Positions 1 to 11,614 of a DNA stretch of 64,000 nt are shown here, piece by piece. Source of the DNA: Acridotheres tristis (Eukaryota > Chordata > Aves > Passeriformes > Sturnidae). Location of the stretch: the NCBI GenBank assembly GCA_037013685.1, contig CM072919.1, positions 33,667,820 to 33,731,819 of the forward strand. The letters are read 5' to 3'. The notes below the pieces were generated by a model that was not told the origin of the DNA, did no database searches, and saw nothing but the letters and a program-made list of their open reading frames with translations. The position numbers and the translations under genes are program-made. The first letter of the stretch is position 1. The number at the start of each line of letters is the position of its first letter.

Positions 1-1579
1 AAGCAGCCAGGATGTATGTATTGCCTTCACTTCTTGCAGTTGGGAATTGTGTCTTATATCTTGCTATTGTATTGTAGGGTATTAGTTGCCTGCCAATGAA
101 ACAAATATGTCATAAAGGCCATGAATAATCCTGTTAAGAGAGAAAAAAATTTAAAGGAAAACATTGCCATATTCTCTGCTAACTGTGCGCTAGATTTTTT
201 TTTCCTCTCTAATGTGGATATTGTTAGAATTGAAGGTTTGGCATCAGGAAAATTGATGAGTTGCCCAGGTGTCTTATGTTGCATTTACTAACTGGAAGCT
301 GTGCTATTGGAGCTGTGTTGCTAGTGCTGGTGTCTGTTATAGCTAGAACAAAGTTAGCTTAACATTGTGATGGTGCGTGCAATCACTGTTTGTGAAAAGC
401 CTATCTATAAAGCATATAATGTAGCCTATAATGCAAAGTCCACATTTATGAGTTTTAATTTGTTAGGGAGTAAGTTTTAGAATCTCACCTCTGGAAATTC
501 CTTTCATTATCCACATGCATAGATGCCTGAAAGAAGTTTATATATATTTGCTGTAATTTGGCTAAACTTAATTATTTTTGTTGCCTATTTTCTTATTTTA
601 AACAAATTCAAGAGGTTGTATTTTACATCAGTTCTTTCTCTGGGGTAATGGGCAGAAAGATATCAAGCCTTACTTTTAACAGGATGTTCTTTTGGGTTTT
701 ATAGCTTGCTTTTGAGCTTGAATTGATTCTAGTTTCAAGAAAACAGGTGGAGTGTTTGTAGTGAAACACTTGTAGTTTGCATAATTCTAAATCAAGTGGG
801 AGGGGAGCACTGCATATTTTGAATAGTTTTAAAACTGATTTTTTTTTCCCTTTTCACCTTGAAACTTTAACTCCACAGTGATTTCTTCTTTGCCTTCCCT
901 TCCTACAAAACATACATAATATGATCATGCTCTACTGCTTTAAAACCAGTACAATGACTCCTATGAAAAAATAATATTTTTTCTGAAGTGATAAGTCAGA
1001 AAGAAGCTTTGTAAAATATTTTCATATATTCTTTGGACAGAAGTCTCGGGACTGGGGTAAGCCTTTGTAGGGGTGTACTGTCCCTTTTGTTCCTAGGCAT
1101 AAAGAAACTTGTATAGAAACATTAAGCAGGCAGAAATCTCATTACAAGAAAACTGGACACAATTAAAACTTTGACCTTGTAATTTTCCTTTTTTATTCTT
1201 AATGCATTGGTGGAATGAGACAGCTGGTTTGTGGTTACCCAGGGTGCTGAAAATGTTCTGTAATACAGTATATAAACTTGAATTGCATAGCTTCTCCTTA
1301 TTTGTATATTTGCATATGTACTTTACTGCATTTGTTTGTTTTGGATTAATTAACTAGCTATAATTTTATACTGTTAAAAAGTCTTAAAAAATACAAGTGA
1401 AGACATTAGCACACTTGTGAAATGTCTTTCTGATGCTTATTTTGTTATCAAACCTAGCTGTTTGGCAACTAAATCTTGGAGAAAAGAAAGTTTGCTAAAT
1501 TCATCTTTATCTCTAGTGTTCACAGAAATTGGGTTATCATTTTAGTTATTTTTTTCTCCCTTCCCTCCTTGTTTTCCAG
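1..1579. other. AT-rich non-coding DNA, probably intronic or 5' flank
   Basis: No coding region, RNA gene or recognisable mobile element seen. If the candidate exon at 1580 is real, this is intron sequence of a longer RNF38 transcript. Its last ~40 bases form a pyrimidine-rich tract ending in a CAG acceptor. Confidence 0.5.
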
Positions 1580-1650
1580 GTAGTATTGGTACACCATTTC
1601 AATGCCACTCAATCCATCAAGATCACATTTGTGCTGATGACAGTGACAAG
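1580..1650 (+). CDS. Candidate upstream coding exon, possibly alternative RNF38 N-terminus
   Basis: A 71-bp segment is preceded by a strong polypyrimidine tract ending in ttttccag and followed by a near-consensus donor (AAG then gtgaga). Read so that it ends on a codon boundary, it is open for 23 codons (beginning SIGTPFQCHS and ending ADDSDK) plus two leading bases. That phase would join directly to the exon at 24110, which starts on a codon boundary with SEDSPSP. I do not recognise the peptide from the RNF38 isoforms I remember, whose long form carries a different first exon not found in this window. From memory of the human locus, the neighbour on this side (MELK) is transcribed away from RNF38, so a + strand exon here would most easily belong to RNF38. 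It could also be a chance match to splice consensus. Confidence 0.4.
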
Positions 1651-2657
1651 GTGAGATTTATGTGAATGTTTCATTCACAAGATGCATATGCATTGCAGGG
1701 TTTTTATATATTGCTTTTACTACACAAAGATGTATTGGTTTGTAGCTATAGCAGTCAGTTTTCAGAGTTAGTTTTTGAACTGCCTCTAACATAATAAGAT
1801 TTCTGTTTTTCTCCATACAATCTTTTAGACAGAGAAATTTGTCTTTAGTATTGTTTTTTTTGTTTGTTTGTATTCCTTTGCTGTTCAAAATGTTTGTGAT
1901 TTCCCAAATTGACACCCTCAGTTAATAAATAACAGCAATGGTTTTGCCAAGTTCTAGATAACATAGGATGTCTTGTTTCTTCTGACTTCAGAGATTAGAG
2001 CCTAGCTAAATGTTCAAAGCTTTTTTTTTTTTTTTCCTTCACAGTAGCTATATTTTCCAGTTTTGGAATTGGGAATTGAAGCTTTTACAGACTGGAACTT
2101 TTTGTTCAGTGGTGCATCCTCAAAATAGCAAGCTGTCTAGTTGTGTGCATGCGTTTCCCTAACATTTTTTTGGGCACATTTGCAGATTAGCTTGCTTAGG
2201 GTCAGTAGAGTACTGGGTATTTGATGTTCAATGACACTTGGATCACTATTGTAATTGTGGCATACAGAAAGGAGTACGGCTTGTGAGACTGGCTGTTGAT
2301 GTTTTACCTTAAGCTTTATTGTCTGTAAAGGCTGATACACTACATGTTGAACTAAAGTTTATCTTACATTGCAAGCAAGTATTGCACGTCATAGTAAACT
2401 AACTTTTTGACTTGCCATTCCTGGAAAGGGGCAGGTATTGGTAAAATTCTAAATAATTTTTTGGGGGAAGTGAAATGCAACCTGTATGGCACTGCCTTAA
2501 TAAGTGCTCTAATCGCTGTGCTTTGAAATTCTGGAGTAGGTTAATTTTATAGTTGTTCCAGTTTATCCTAGAGGTAGAGTTGTTTTCAGAAAGAGTTTCT
2601 TTTACTAATCTACTGCCTTACTATCATTTTTTCCCCTCTCTCGCTCTCCTTCCTCCA

Positions 2658-2909
2658 GTTTTGTCGGGATTTCTTTGGTTCTTTGTTTTGTGGAGTTTTT
2701 GTTCGAGGGTTTTTTTCGGGTGTTTTTTTTGTTGTTGTTTGGTTGGTTGGGTTTTTTTTGGCGGAGAGTGTGTTTGGGGGTTTTTTGTTTGTTTTCTTTT
2801 TTCTTTTTGCTTTTGTGTGTGTGTGTATTTGTTTTCTTGTAGGGTTTTTTTTGGAGGAGTTAGGTGGGGCGTTTTTTTATGTGGTTTTGGATTTTAGTTT
2901 ATTTTTAGG
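2658..2909. repeat. G/T-rich (keto-rich) low-complexity tract
   Basis: About 250 bases in which the + strand is almost entirely T and G, built from T-runs with interspersed GG, GTT and GGTT motifs, with very few A or C. It produces long low-complexity frames rich in Phe, Val, Gly and Cys that are not genes. Confidence 0.8.
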
Positions 2910-3639
2910 TACCACCCTAGATTGGTTACTTGTTAACCCTACAGATACTGATCAAACATGTTCTCCAATATGGCCAACATTATTTTAATTTTCCACTTGA
3001 TTACCTGGTTAGCTATATTCAACAGTATTCACTGCTTTGGTTCTTGGGTGTTGTGTACTCTGCACTGGAAGATTGTTGGGTGAAGAATGGGTGAGAGAAA
3101 TTTCATTTCAGAGCCATCCCAGTGCACCAACCTAACTATTTTCCTTTTGTGAGTCATTACATGGAAGACCATTTCTTGTGTTACACTGATTTCTTCCCTT
3201 AGTTTTATTTCATATCAAGGCAATTAAATCTGGTTTAAATCTTGTTGGAATATCTATTTTTTAGGTGCTTCACTAGTTTGGAGGCAGGGGAGTAGGAAGG
3301 GGTGTGGCATCTTATCTGGTATAAATCTCAGCAGAGTGGTTGTTTGGCACACCACCTACTTCCATATTAATAGAAGAATTGGGCCATATATTATTTTTTG
3401 CATATTTAGAGATGGTGGAAGAAAACAGTCTTTCTCACTGGGGTTGATTCTGCACCAACTGAGAAAGAATTTCCAACTGTAAATTTTAGTAAAGTAGAAC
3501 TAGTATAAAAAGAAGAAAGAATGTGTTTTTGGGTCTGTTTAAAATATGTGTTTTTCCCTCAGGTGTCAGGTTTATTTGGTAAGAGTTTTCATTTTTCTGT
3601 AAGTATACGTGAAGCTGTCTGACTTAGATTTTTTAAGAA

Positions 3640-3955
3640 ATTCTTGTTGATTCCTTGATTGAAATAACCACTTGTTTGGAAAAACAATGAAAAGTCCTCT
3701 TGTCCAGGTCCTCCTGGAAGGCATCCTGTCCTTCAGGAGTGTCAGCCACATCACTCAGCTTGGTGTCATTGGGAAATTTGATAAGGGTGCATTCGATCCC
3801 TTCATCTGTGTCAGTAATGAAGGTATTGAATAACACTGGTCCTGATACAGATCCCTGTGGGACTCAACTTGTCACTGATGTCCATTGGGTCTCTGAGCTT
3901 TTGGCCATTACCCTCTGGATGCCCACTGATTGGGGTCTGTTGGCTTTTTTTCAAA
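3640..3955 (-). mobile_element. CR1 LINE fragment, reverse-transcriptase region
   Basis: The minus-strand translation carries the CR1 ORF2 reverse-transcriptase stretch around the catalytic-loop region. It contains wording like [20 protein letters not shown] followed by a degenerate version of the FADD motif (here FPND) and TKL. The copy is truncated at both ends, and the changed catalytic acidic residue shows it is dead. Confidence 0.85.
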
Positions 3956-5587
3956 GGGTTTCTGTATATTGATATACATTATTAAAAGCGTAAGTAATGC
4001 TTCCTAAAAGTAGCCTGTACTAGGGTACAATTGCCATCCCCTATCACTCCTTGCTTGTATTCCCATATGCTTACATTCTTGTGTCAGTTTTGGTCACAGT
4101 TTCCACTGTGAATTACTTTGAAAATCAGGTTCTGATTTATTCTGCCATTACTGAGAGATACCACCTGTTCATTTTGGTATGAATATAATATAAATGACAC
4201 TAAATGCAGGATTAAATTGATTTATCTACAAATTAATTAATTGTTGGGTCTTTTTGTATTTTAGAAACATTATGAAAAGGATGCATTTAAAATAGTTTGA
4301 CATGTCTTTGAATTAGTCAATAGGCATATTACAGCAAAATAATTTACTACTTTTTGCCTGATGGCGCATAACTGGTTTTTGCATTTTAGAAGAAATGTAA
4401 AGGTTAATATTTGACTTGCAATCTTCATATATTTTACCGTAGTTTCTCCACAAGCCCAGTTGTCATTTTCTGGACAACAGCATGAGAAAAGTTCCACACC
4501 ACACATGCTAAAGGAACTGTGCAATCTTAATGAAAACAATTCCCAGGCTTCCACCCCAATTACTTGATTTTGTTGACTTGGCACGTGAGAATCTTGAATT
4601 CATGTTCAGTGACATCAGCAGGAAACCAAAATCTAAGATTTTTCGTGACTAAGCTCACTGCATTAAGAGGGATGTGTCATTGTTGAGAACATTATTGGTA
4701 GTATTAAGAACTTGTCTAATTTTGTAGCACCAAAAGCAGTGCTTCTTGTCTTACAGAGAAATCTAATACAGCATAGGTATAAAGTTCATTTCCCATTTTA
4801 CCTAGCGTAGCAAAGTGATTAGAATTGAGATTTATTTTAAAATAATTGTTGCTTTGGTGGTGGGAGCTTTTAAACTTCAGTGTGTGAGTCAGGGCACTTT
4901 TTTCATGTTTGTAATTTCTTTGATTTTTGCTTTAAAGTAGAAATATTAAATAAAAGAGCTGAATAAATTTCTTTATTGAGCACAGCATTTAGGAAAAGGT
5001 ACTTGTAAGAAAGAACTTGCATTCCTTGGTATATTACTTTAATGCTCAAGCAGTGAATTCCTACTAGCATCAGAGATAAATGTAAGTATATCATCCTGCA
5101 GAGCCTTTCAATCATACCAAGTTTATTTAGCTTTAAAAATAGTATTTTGTCCCGTGGGTGGCTGTTTCACCAGTGATGTACTTCCATTAAAGAACGCTAA
5201 CTTATCTTGAAAAGAAAGTCCAAAGATGTAACCCTTAACTATTCTTGCAAAATCTGTTTTCACAGATCTTACCAAGTTATCTATTCCATGCAGTTAAAAA
5301 CCAAATTGACCACACAGTAGTAATGACCAAAAAAACCCAAAACTAAATCACTGTGGGACAATCCAGTGGAATTTTTTCACTGCTACTAAGGGGGTGCTAA
5401 TTATACTTTGCTTTTCTTCTTTTTAGCTTATTTTCATTTATTTTACTTTCACAGTATGTAAAGAATTTTATTTTTTTTTGCTTTTTGGTACTTACGACTG
5501 AAATACGTAGCTGCATAATTTATTTTACTATTTCTAACCTTTAAATATCCCAGTATAGTTAGTACATCTTCCACATACATTTTGTGT

Positions 5588-5662
5588 CACCTGCTCAGTG
5601 TGACCCTGCCTTGACAGGGGAATGATTTCCAGAGGTCCAGTCCTAACAGTTCTGTGCTTCAT
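5588..5662 (+). mobile_element. Short CR1 3'-end fragment
   Basis: Matches the CR1 tail pattern 'CAGnGTGACCCTGC...GATGATnTCCAGAGGTCC...' followed by a degenerate end ('ttctgtgcttcatg'). Only about 75 bases remain, so boundaries are approximate. Confidence 0.6.
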
Positions 5663-6489
5663 GAACTTACCTCTCATTTGCCTGTCTTAGTAACATCATT
5701 ACAGATATCAGTAACTCAGTCTGTAATACAGAGGCCTGTCAACTCATTAAAAAGATGTTTTCACAAGGGAAGTGTTTTTAAGTTCTAGTCCTAAAGAAAA
5801 AATGCTCAGCTTTGTGTTTCACTTTGGATAGTGCGGTGTCTCGTAGCATCAGCCTACAAAATTCACACATAGCTGAACAAAAAATTATTCACAAATTCAG
5901 GTATTTGAAGGACCCATCACATTTATTGATATATGATGTATTATATAGGACTACATGCACGTCTTGTGGTGAATGTGTGAGGGGCAGTACATAGAAAAAT
6001 AGGAGGAATTTCTTTTCCCCCGTCTAATTTCAAAACTAGAACATTTTCTTGTCGAATTAGGACAGGCCAGATTCATTCCTCATGGTTCATATTGTTGCCA
6101 CATCCCCACACTAACACACTCAGTTCATTCTGTCTGTTTACTGAGCCAGCTTTACGCCTTTTTCATTTCACCTCTGGCAGCTTCAAGGATGTCAATTAGC
6201 AAATTTCAACCACTCTCATGCCTAGTGAGTCATCTCCTTTAGAACTCCTTTATACCTACAGCAGATGGTTTGTTTTCTGGCTTAGAGCTGGGAAAAACTT
6301 TGGTTAGGCTGAGGCAGGGAGGTTTGAAAGGTGATAAATAAGGCGGTAATATCTTATTTGAGGGGAACACCTCGAGTGAATAATTTCTGTGAGGTTCCGT
6401 TTGCTCCCCTTGCTGATCAAGGGGGCATCCTGAGCTCGTATCCCTGTGGCACCGTCAGCAGAAGGCTGATCCTGTTTCTCCAGAGACTC

Positions 6490-6712
6490 TCGAAAGGAGG
6501 TTAGAGCCAGGTGGAGGTCGGTCTCCTCAATCGACAGAACCAGACGTGGCCTCAAGCTGCGCCAGGGGAGGTTCGGGTTGGACATGAGGAAGGATTTCTT
6601 CAGCGGGTGTCAGATACTGGAACGCGCTGCCCAGGGAGGCGCTGGAGTCGCCGTCGCGGAAGGTGTTTAAGGAAAAGACTGGACGTGGCACCCGGAGCCA
6701 CGGTGTGGTTGC
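6490..6712 (+). mobile_element. CR1 LINE 3' segment abutting the CpG promoter
   Basis: The segment follows the CR1 3' region in order: AAAGGAGGTTagAGCcAGGTGG, GTCGGTCTCCTC, CTCAAGCTGCGCCAGGGGAGG, a GGATTTCTTCA block, the 'CTGGAACGCGCTGCCCAGGGAGG' region, and a GTGTTTAAGgaaAAGACTGGACGTGGCAC end. It is unusually CpG-rich for a CR1 copy, consistent with protection inside an unmethylated island. It ends about 120-190 bases before the NRF1 and CRE motifs. Confidence 0.85.
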
Positions 6713-6829
6713 CACGATGGAGATGGGCCCCAGGTTGGCCCCCACGATCTCGGAGCTCTCTCCCGCCCCAGCCAGCTCCGCGATCCTGTGAAACCGAAAC
6801 TAAAACGGGACCGGGGGGCCGCGCCGTCA

Positions 6830-6990
6830 CCGCAGCGCGCAGGCGCATTGGGAGCGCGGCCGCCGCCGGGCGCAGACAAAGGACGCCTCGCGCCGGCCGG
6901 GGTGTGACGTCACCGGTCAGCGGGGAGTGACGTCACCGGCCCAGGGGGCGGGGGGCCGCGCTCCCGGAAGCGCTGGCGGAAGGGTCGGGC
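6830..6990 (+). promoter_or_regulatory. RNF38: RNF38 CpG-island core promoter with tandem CREs
   Basis: Within a CpG-dense island (about 6.55-7.15 kb) the + strand shows an NRF1-type palindrome GCGCAGGCGC (6837-6846) followed directly by an inverted CCAAT box (ATTGG, 6847-6851). Two identical full CRE palindromes TGACGTCA lie at 6905-6912 and 6928-6935, each inside the repeated 13-mer GTGACGTCACCGG and 23 bp apart. A GC box GGGGGCGGGG is at 6944-6953, and ETS cores are at CCGGAAG (6964-6970) and GCGGAAG. There is no TATA box. The motif set fits a housekeeping, dispersed-start promoter responsive to CREB/ATF factors. The start site itself is not visible. Confidence 0.8.
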
Positions 6991-7137
6991 CCGGCCCGGG
7001 GCGGCCGCGGCGGCCCCGAGGTGGAGGCGGGGCAGCCGCCGCGGGAGCCGCGGCAGAGGCGGTGGGGCTGCAGGTACCAGCGCGGGGAGCGGCGGGGCGG
7101 GGCCGGGCCGCGCCGCACCGCGCCGCCCGCCGTGCAG
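6955..7137 (+). other. RNF38: RNF38 first exon, apparently 5'UTR (start approximate)
   Basis: GC-rich sequence downstream of the promoter motifs ends at a good donor (GTGCAG then gtaaag at 7138). It has no ATG in frame with the next coding exon, so translation would begin at the ATG at 24197. However, the frame that continues into the 24110 exon is open from 6931 to 7137 and contains a CTG at 6973 with G at -3 and +4. A weaker alternative donor (CAG then gtacca) follows position 7073. The 5' boundary is inferred. Confidence 0.7.
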
Positions 7138-10100
7138 GTAAAGGGTGCAGGAGGCCGTGTAGCCTGGGCCGACGGGGAGCCGAGCTTCTTACACGTGGGC
7201 GAAGTGGACGAGAGCTGGGGAGGGGATGTTATTGTCTGATCTTATTAGAGTTGCTTTATCTGCTTTGGCAAAAGGTAGAACTGGAGCCTAAAAATTAAGA
7301 CTTCCCAATTGCTACGTGCTGACCTCAAGACAGGCGGCATAATATACAAGGCGGTAGCAAGTATTTCTGAAGCACTGAACGTCCTCCCATCCGTACAGTA
7401 AAATGACGTCTCTAGGTATCTGTAGTCCCCTTAAATTAGTCAAAAGAACAACTGCTTACTGATTTAGCAAGCATACATGGTTAGGGCATTCGGTATTTTT
7501 AAATACACGTGAGTTAACCTATTCTTAAAAAATACAAAGGGGATTTCTTCTTTTTATGCTTGAGCTGTCCAGTTGAATCTTGTTGCCATAAGAAGTGTGT
7601 TTTTAAGCTGACTGTGCACTGATATTTTACCTGAGGACGTCCATTTCAACTGTCCATTGTAACTGTGTAGAACAAGTAGCTTAGTTATTACTTACGCAGA
7701 AGTTTATTGAACTGGAAATCATGACAATGTTTACAAATGTATAGTGTTTTCATTTTGAAAGAGATTTTTGAAGGAGTTGTGCATTTTCTGATAAGTTATT
7801 CACATATAGATTGGAGCAACTGGAATGTTAAGATGAACAGGGTTACTGGAAGTCTGCCTTATTCAGGTATTGAATACAATTACATTACACAATTTGATTT
7901 GATGTTGCTGATGATGTGCTTGTTCTTAAATGTCATTCATTGAAGCAACTGCTTTGGTTTCATTTGCCAAATTTATGGTATTTATCCATATCCCGGGAAT
8001 CCTGCTCTCTCCTGACCCAACAGACTCCTTAGACTGCTTCGCAGCATTATATTACATTACCTTTCTTACCTTCAAGGAGGTATTGGAGCTGTGGTATTAG
8101 AGACTCACTGTTCTGAGAGAGGAAGAACTGCATTTGATACTAATGCATGCAGTAAGAGAAAGGAGTCATTAGACAATTAAGTATGAGATGGAAGAGCAAA
8201 TGGCTTCTATGGCAGGTTTCTTGGCTAGTGGTCGTTCATAATGTTTTTGGTCTTCCTTAATCACCAAATCTCTGGCAAAAAATGAAATGTATGCATACAT
8301 AGATTAGCAAGAAGAAAGTTTTCAGGGAATTGTTGCTAGGAGTTATACTACTTGTAAAATGTGTTAATTGTGAAAAGTTGTATGTAACTAAAAGGGTTTT
8401 AAAAAGTAAAGATTTTCTTACCTTCTTTGTGAATCTTACTTTGTTGTCTCATGGACTTTAGAGAGCAGGAGTAGGTTAAACTTCATTTGATACTCATCTG
8501 GTTCACTTTGTGGGGTTTTTTAATTAATGAAAGTATCATAAATACTGAATTGAAGTTGCATGGTGATCAGTCCTTGCTTTGTACCCGCAGTGGTGTGGAA
8601 GTCACAGTATATAATTGTCTTTTTCTGAAATACAGGGATTTGGCTCAGAAGCTGCTTTTAGTTGATTCAGTTACTGTTGTGATTTGTCACAACAATTTGT
8701 GAGGTTTATGTGTCAGCTTGTCTAAATATGTTTTTTTAGTATGGCTTAATGACATTATAATAAGACATTGCTTTTATGATTTAAAGTGGACTGTTGATGA
8801 AGTCAAGTTACTTTTTCAGCTCTTTGCTAAGAAAGTCTTTAAGAGTTTTGATGTTTTTTATGCAAAGTCTTGCTAAAATATAAAAATTGTGTGGTTAGGG
8901 AGGGAATTTCCTTCTTCAGACCTGTCTGCTATTGAATTGTTGTCTTGTACTATGAAAGTGTAGCGTTGTCATAAGTCAAAGCTGTCATACGTGCTTGTTT
9001 GTAGAGACTACACGGGCTGAATTGCTGGGGATCTAATGAGAATTTGTACAGAGCAGGTCTTCGACTTTACTATCCCCACCTCCGCTTGCCTCAGAAGGAT
9101 TTGAAAGGCGGAAATAAGGGTAGAGGAAAGATATAGAACTTATTTTTCCTATTTTTAGTCAGAAAGTTGTTTTGACTGTGGAGGAGTGATTCTTAAAATT
9201 TGTGAAAGATACAGACTTGACTTAATCAGTTCATATGGAAGTAGAATTTGCGGTTTCCCTCTCTATATAAGAATTTATATCAAGGTTAAAAATCGAATAC
9301 GGAATATTTAAATTCTGCTGTGTGTAGAACTTGATGAGGTCTATGATTTAACCGGATGGTTTTAATGTATGGGAGCAGGTAGGTTCCTCTTTTACTAAGC
9401 TTTTAAAGATCAGGAAACTTGTTTTGCTTTTTGGTGCCCTCTACTGATGCCTGTTTGTCAGAACATTGAAAACTAGTGCTGGTTTTGGCCTTTAATAGCA
9501 CTGAATGCTAACAACAGCAGCTCTTTAAGAGCAGCGTGAAGGAGAAAGAGAGAAAGGAAGGCCTTTTACACCTAGAGTATTTTGCTTTTTTCATTCCAGC
9601 TAGTTTGTGTGGATTGCAGTGGAACTGTAGAAAAGTAGGTAAGCAGCATATATCTGACTTGCTTAATGTCTTCTCTTGCATTGTAGCATTAGAAAGACTG
9701 ATTCCTTTGCTTTTCTCCTCTCAGGAAAATAGGGACATTTTTTCTTTAATATCTGCAGTTCCTGGTTCTCAGTAAATACATTCCAGGTTTGCTGTCCCAG
9801 AATTTTTTATTTCCTTGTTTATTTTCAGTAACTGTGCTTTTTTTGTATTTCCCATTACTACCTCAGGTACTACAAAAATGCCCAGTGCGTCACGTGAGCA
9901 CCAGTACATAGGCTGCACTTTGCTTACTTTCTGTTTAAGTAGCTCTTTCATCTTATCAGTCTTGCAGTTTTGTTTCTGTTGCAAAATCTATGAACATCTC
10001 AGTCCTGGAAAAACTCAGAAATTGCATTAAGTCAACTACATTCTCTGCAGAATATCTTACCTTAGCCTTGTGGTCTTTGTCAGTTTCTGAGAGAAGTGGC

Positions 10101-11614
10101 CAATTTTTTTTTTTGTCACACTGCAGTCACTAACAGTAAATTGTGTGAGAAGGGATGAGAACATTCATTGCACATTTTGTGGTGCTGCTGAACAGATGCT
10201 CTGTCTGGCAGTCTTCATGAAAGCTTTAGGAGATGGCTTTCGAGACAAAAACTTAGGACTTTTTTTTCCTTATTCAGGTTGTTTAGATGACCTGTGTTGA
10301 GACTATTCTTTAAAAAAATTGTGATGGGGTGAATATTTTTGATGAGCTGCATTTTCAAAGTTTGTTTCTTGGACATTAATCTCTTGCAAGCAGATTTAAG
10401 ACTATTTTGTTAGGAAGTATTCAGGGCATTTTTAATCTGTTTTCTGAGTTTGTGTCTTGGGAAAACATCAAAACTGAATATAAAGCAAGATGTGAAATAA
10501 AGAAATGGGAGATATAAAAGACTAGAAAATTCATTTAAAATAGTGTTCTGGAAAGAACTTGTGAAGATGAGTAAGTTGCAAGTGGATGAGTATGGCTTTG
10601 GGAAAAACATTCAGATGTGGGCACAAAGAACCTGGTAAAACTAATAGACATTTAGTCATTTTGTATGTGAAGCTCTACTGAGCATAGGTTAGAGATCATA
10701 ATGTGAAGCTTTCTTCTTTTATATTTAATTTCCTTACTGTATCAGAGAACAGCCAGAGCACTTTTTCTGAAATTGAAATACAGAGACTTAGTATAGTGTT
10801 TGTATTCTTTGGCTGTGCTTCCTATAAGTGAATGTTTATGTGTATCTGTCGTTTTATTCAACACTGGGCAGGGCTTGAGAATGTTTTAAAAAAGGACACA
10901 TCTCACCAGATTTTTTACATGGTTTAAGTTCATAATGTTTTTTTTTTTCTCCTTATAAAAGGTGTGAGATAAGGTTTAAGAGAAGTGAGTCAGCAAACCA
11001 TGCTTACTTGAATGTGTTTAGGGGAGCGAGGCTTGTGTTCCTTGGTGTATCATCTAATGTGTATCAAGTCGTTTGTTTTTTATTGACCTTCCTTTGACTT
11101 TGTATGAGAATAATCTTATTTTCTAAAGTAAATGAGAAGATCTGCACAAGTAGAAGTTGTTTTTTGAAGCTGAGAACCTGCTGTGTTTTCTCATATATTC
11201 CTTATCTTGTTTTAACTTGGTGGAAGATGCCAATTCTTTCTTGGTTTTGTCATTTCAAATAATTTGTCCCTTACATTGAGGAGTGAGTTCTTTACCCATG
11301 ACTTGACCTGTTTGATGACAGCCTTACAACATATGTGTTTTGTATGGACAGAGGAGCCAGCCCCCGCTACGTTAGTTAATATGTTTACAGGGCCTGTACT
11401 GAGTCATGTAAAAAAGGAAGTTTTGCAAGCTACTAGGGATAAAAGGAGTGTCCAAATCCCAGCTCTAGAGAAGAACGCTTTTTCCCTAAGCTTTTTAAAG
11501 CAACTCATACTAATTTATTGAAGCTGTTAATAAAACTAAATGATGTATATGTATTTAATCAAGTAGTCTCTAATATGTAGCACATAGTCTAAATAGGATG
11601 AGCTTTGAAAAGAG

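Larger units (their letters stand above)
1651..6489. other. Non-coding interval between candidate exon and promoter
   Basis: AT-rich DNA holding a keto-rich low-complexity tract (2658-2909), an antisense CR1 fragment (3640-3955) and a short CR1 tail (5588-5662). No gene recognised. Open frames here are short or lie inside low-complexity or CR1 sequence. Confidence 0.6.

Noticed and set aside
2553..2988. Two overlapping open frames of 100-114 codons on the + strand
   Set aside because: They lie in the T/G low-complexity tract; the translation is a Phe/Val/Cys/Gly monotony without domain structure.
6511..7298. Long overlapping GC-rich frames on both strands around the CpG island
   Set aside because: High GC content removes stop codons and most frames start without ATG. 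Only the frame in phase with the RNF38 exon is kept, and only as a finding.
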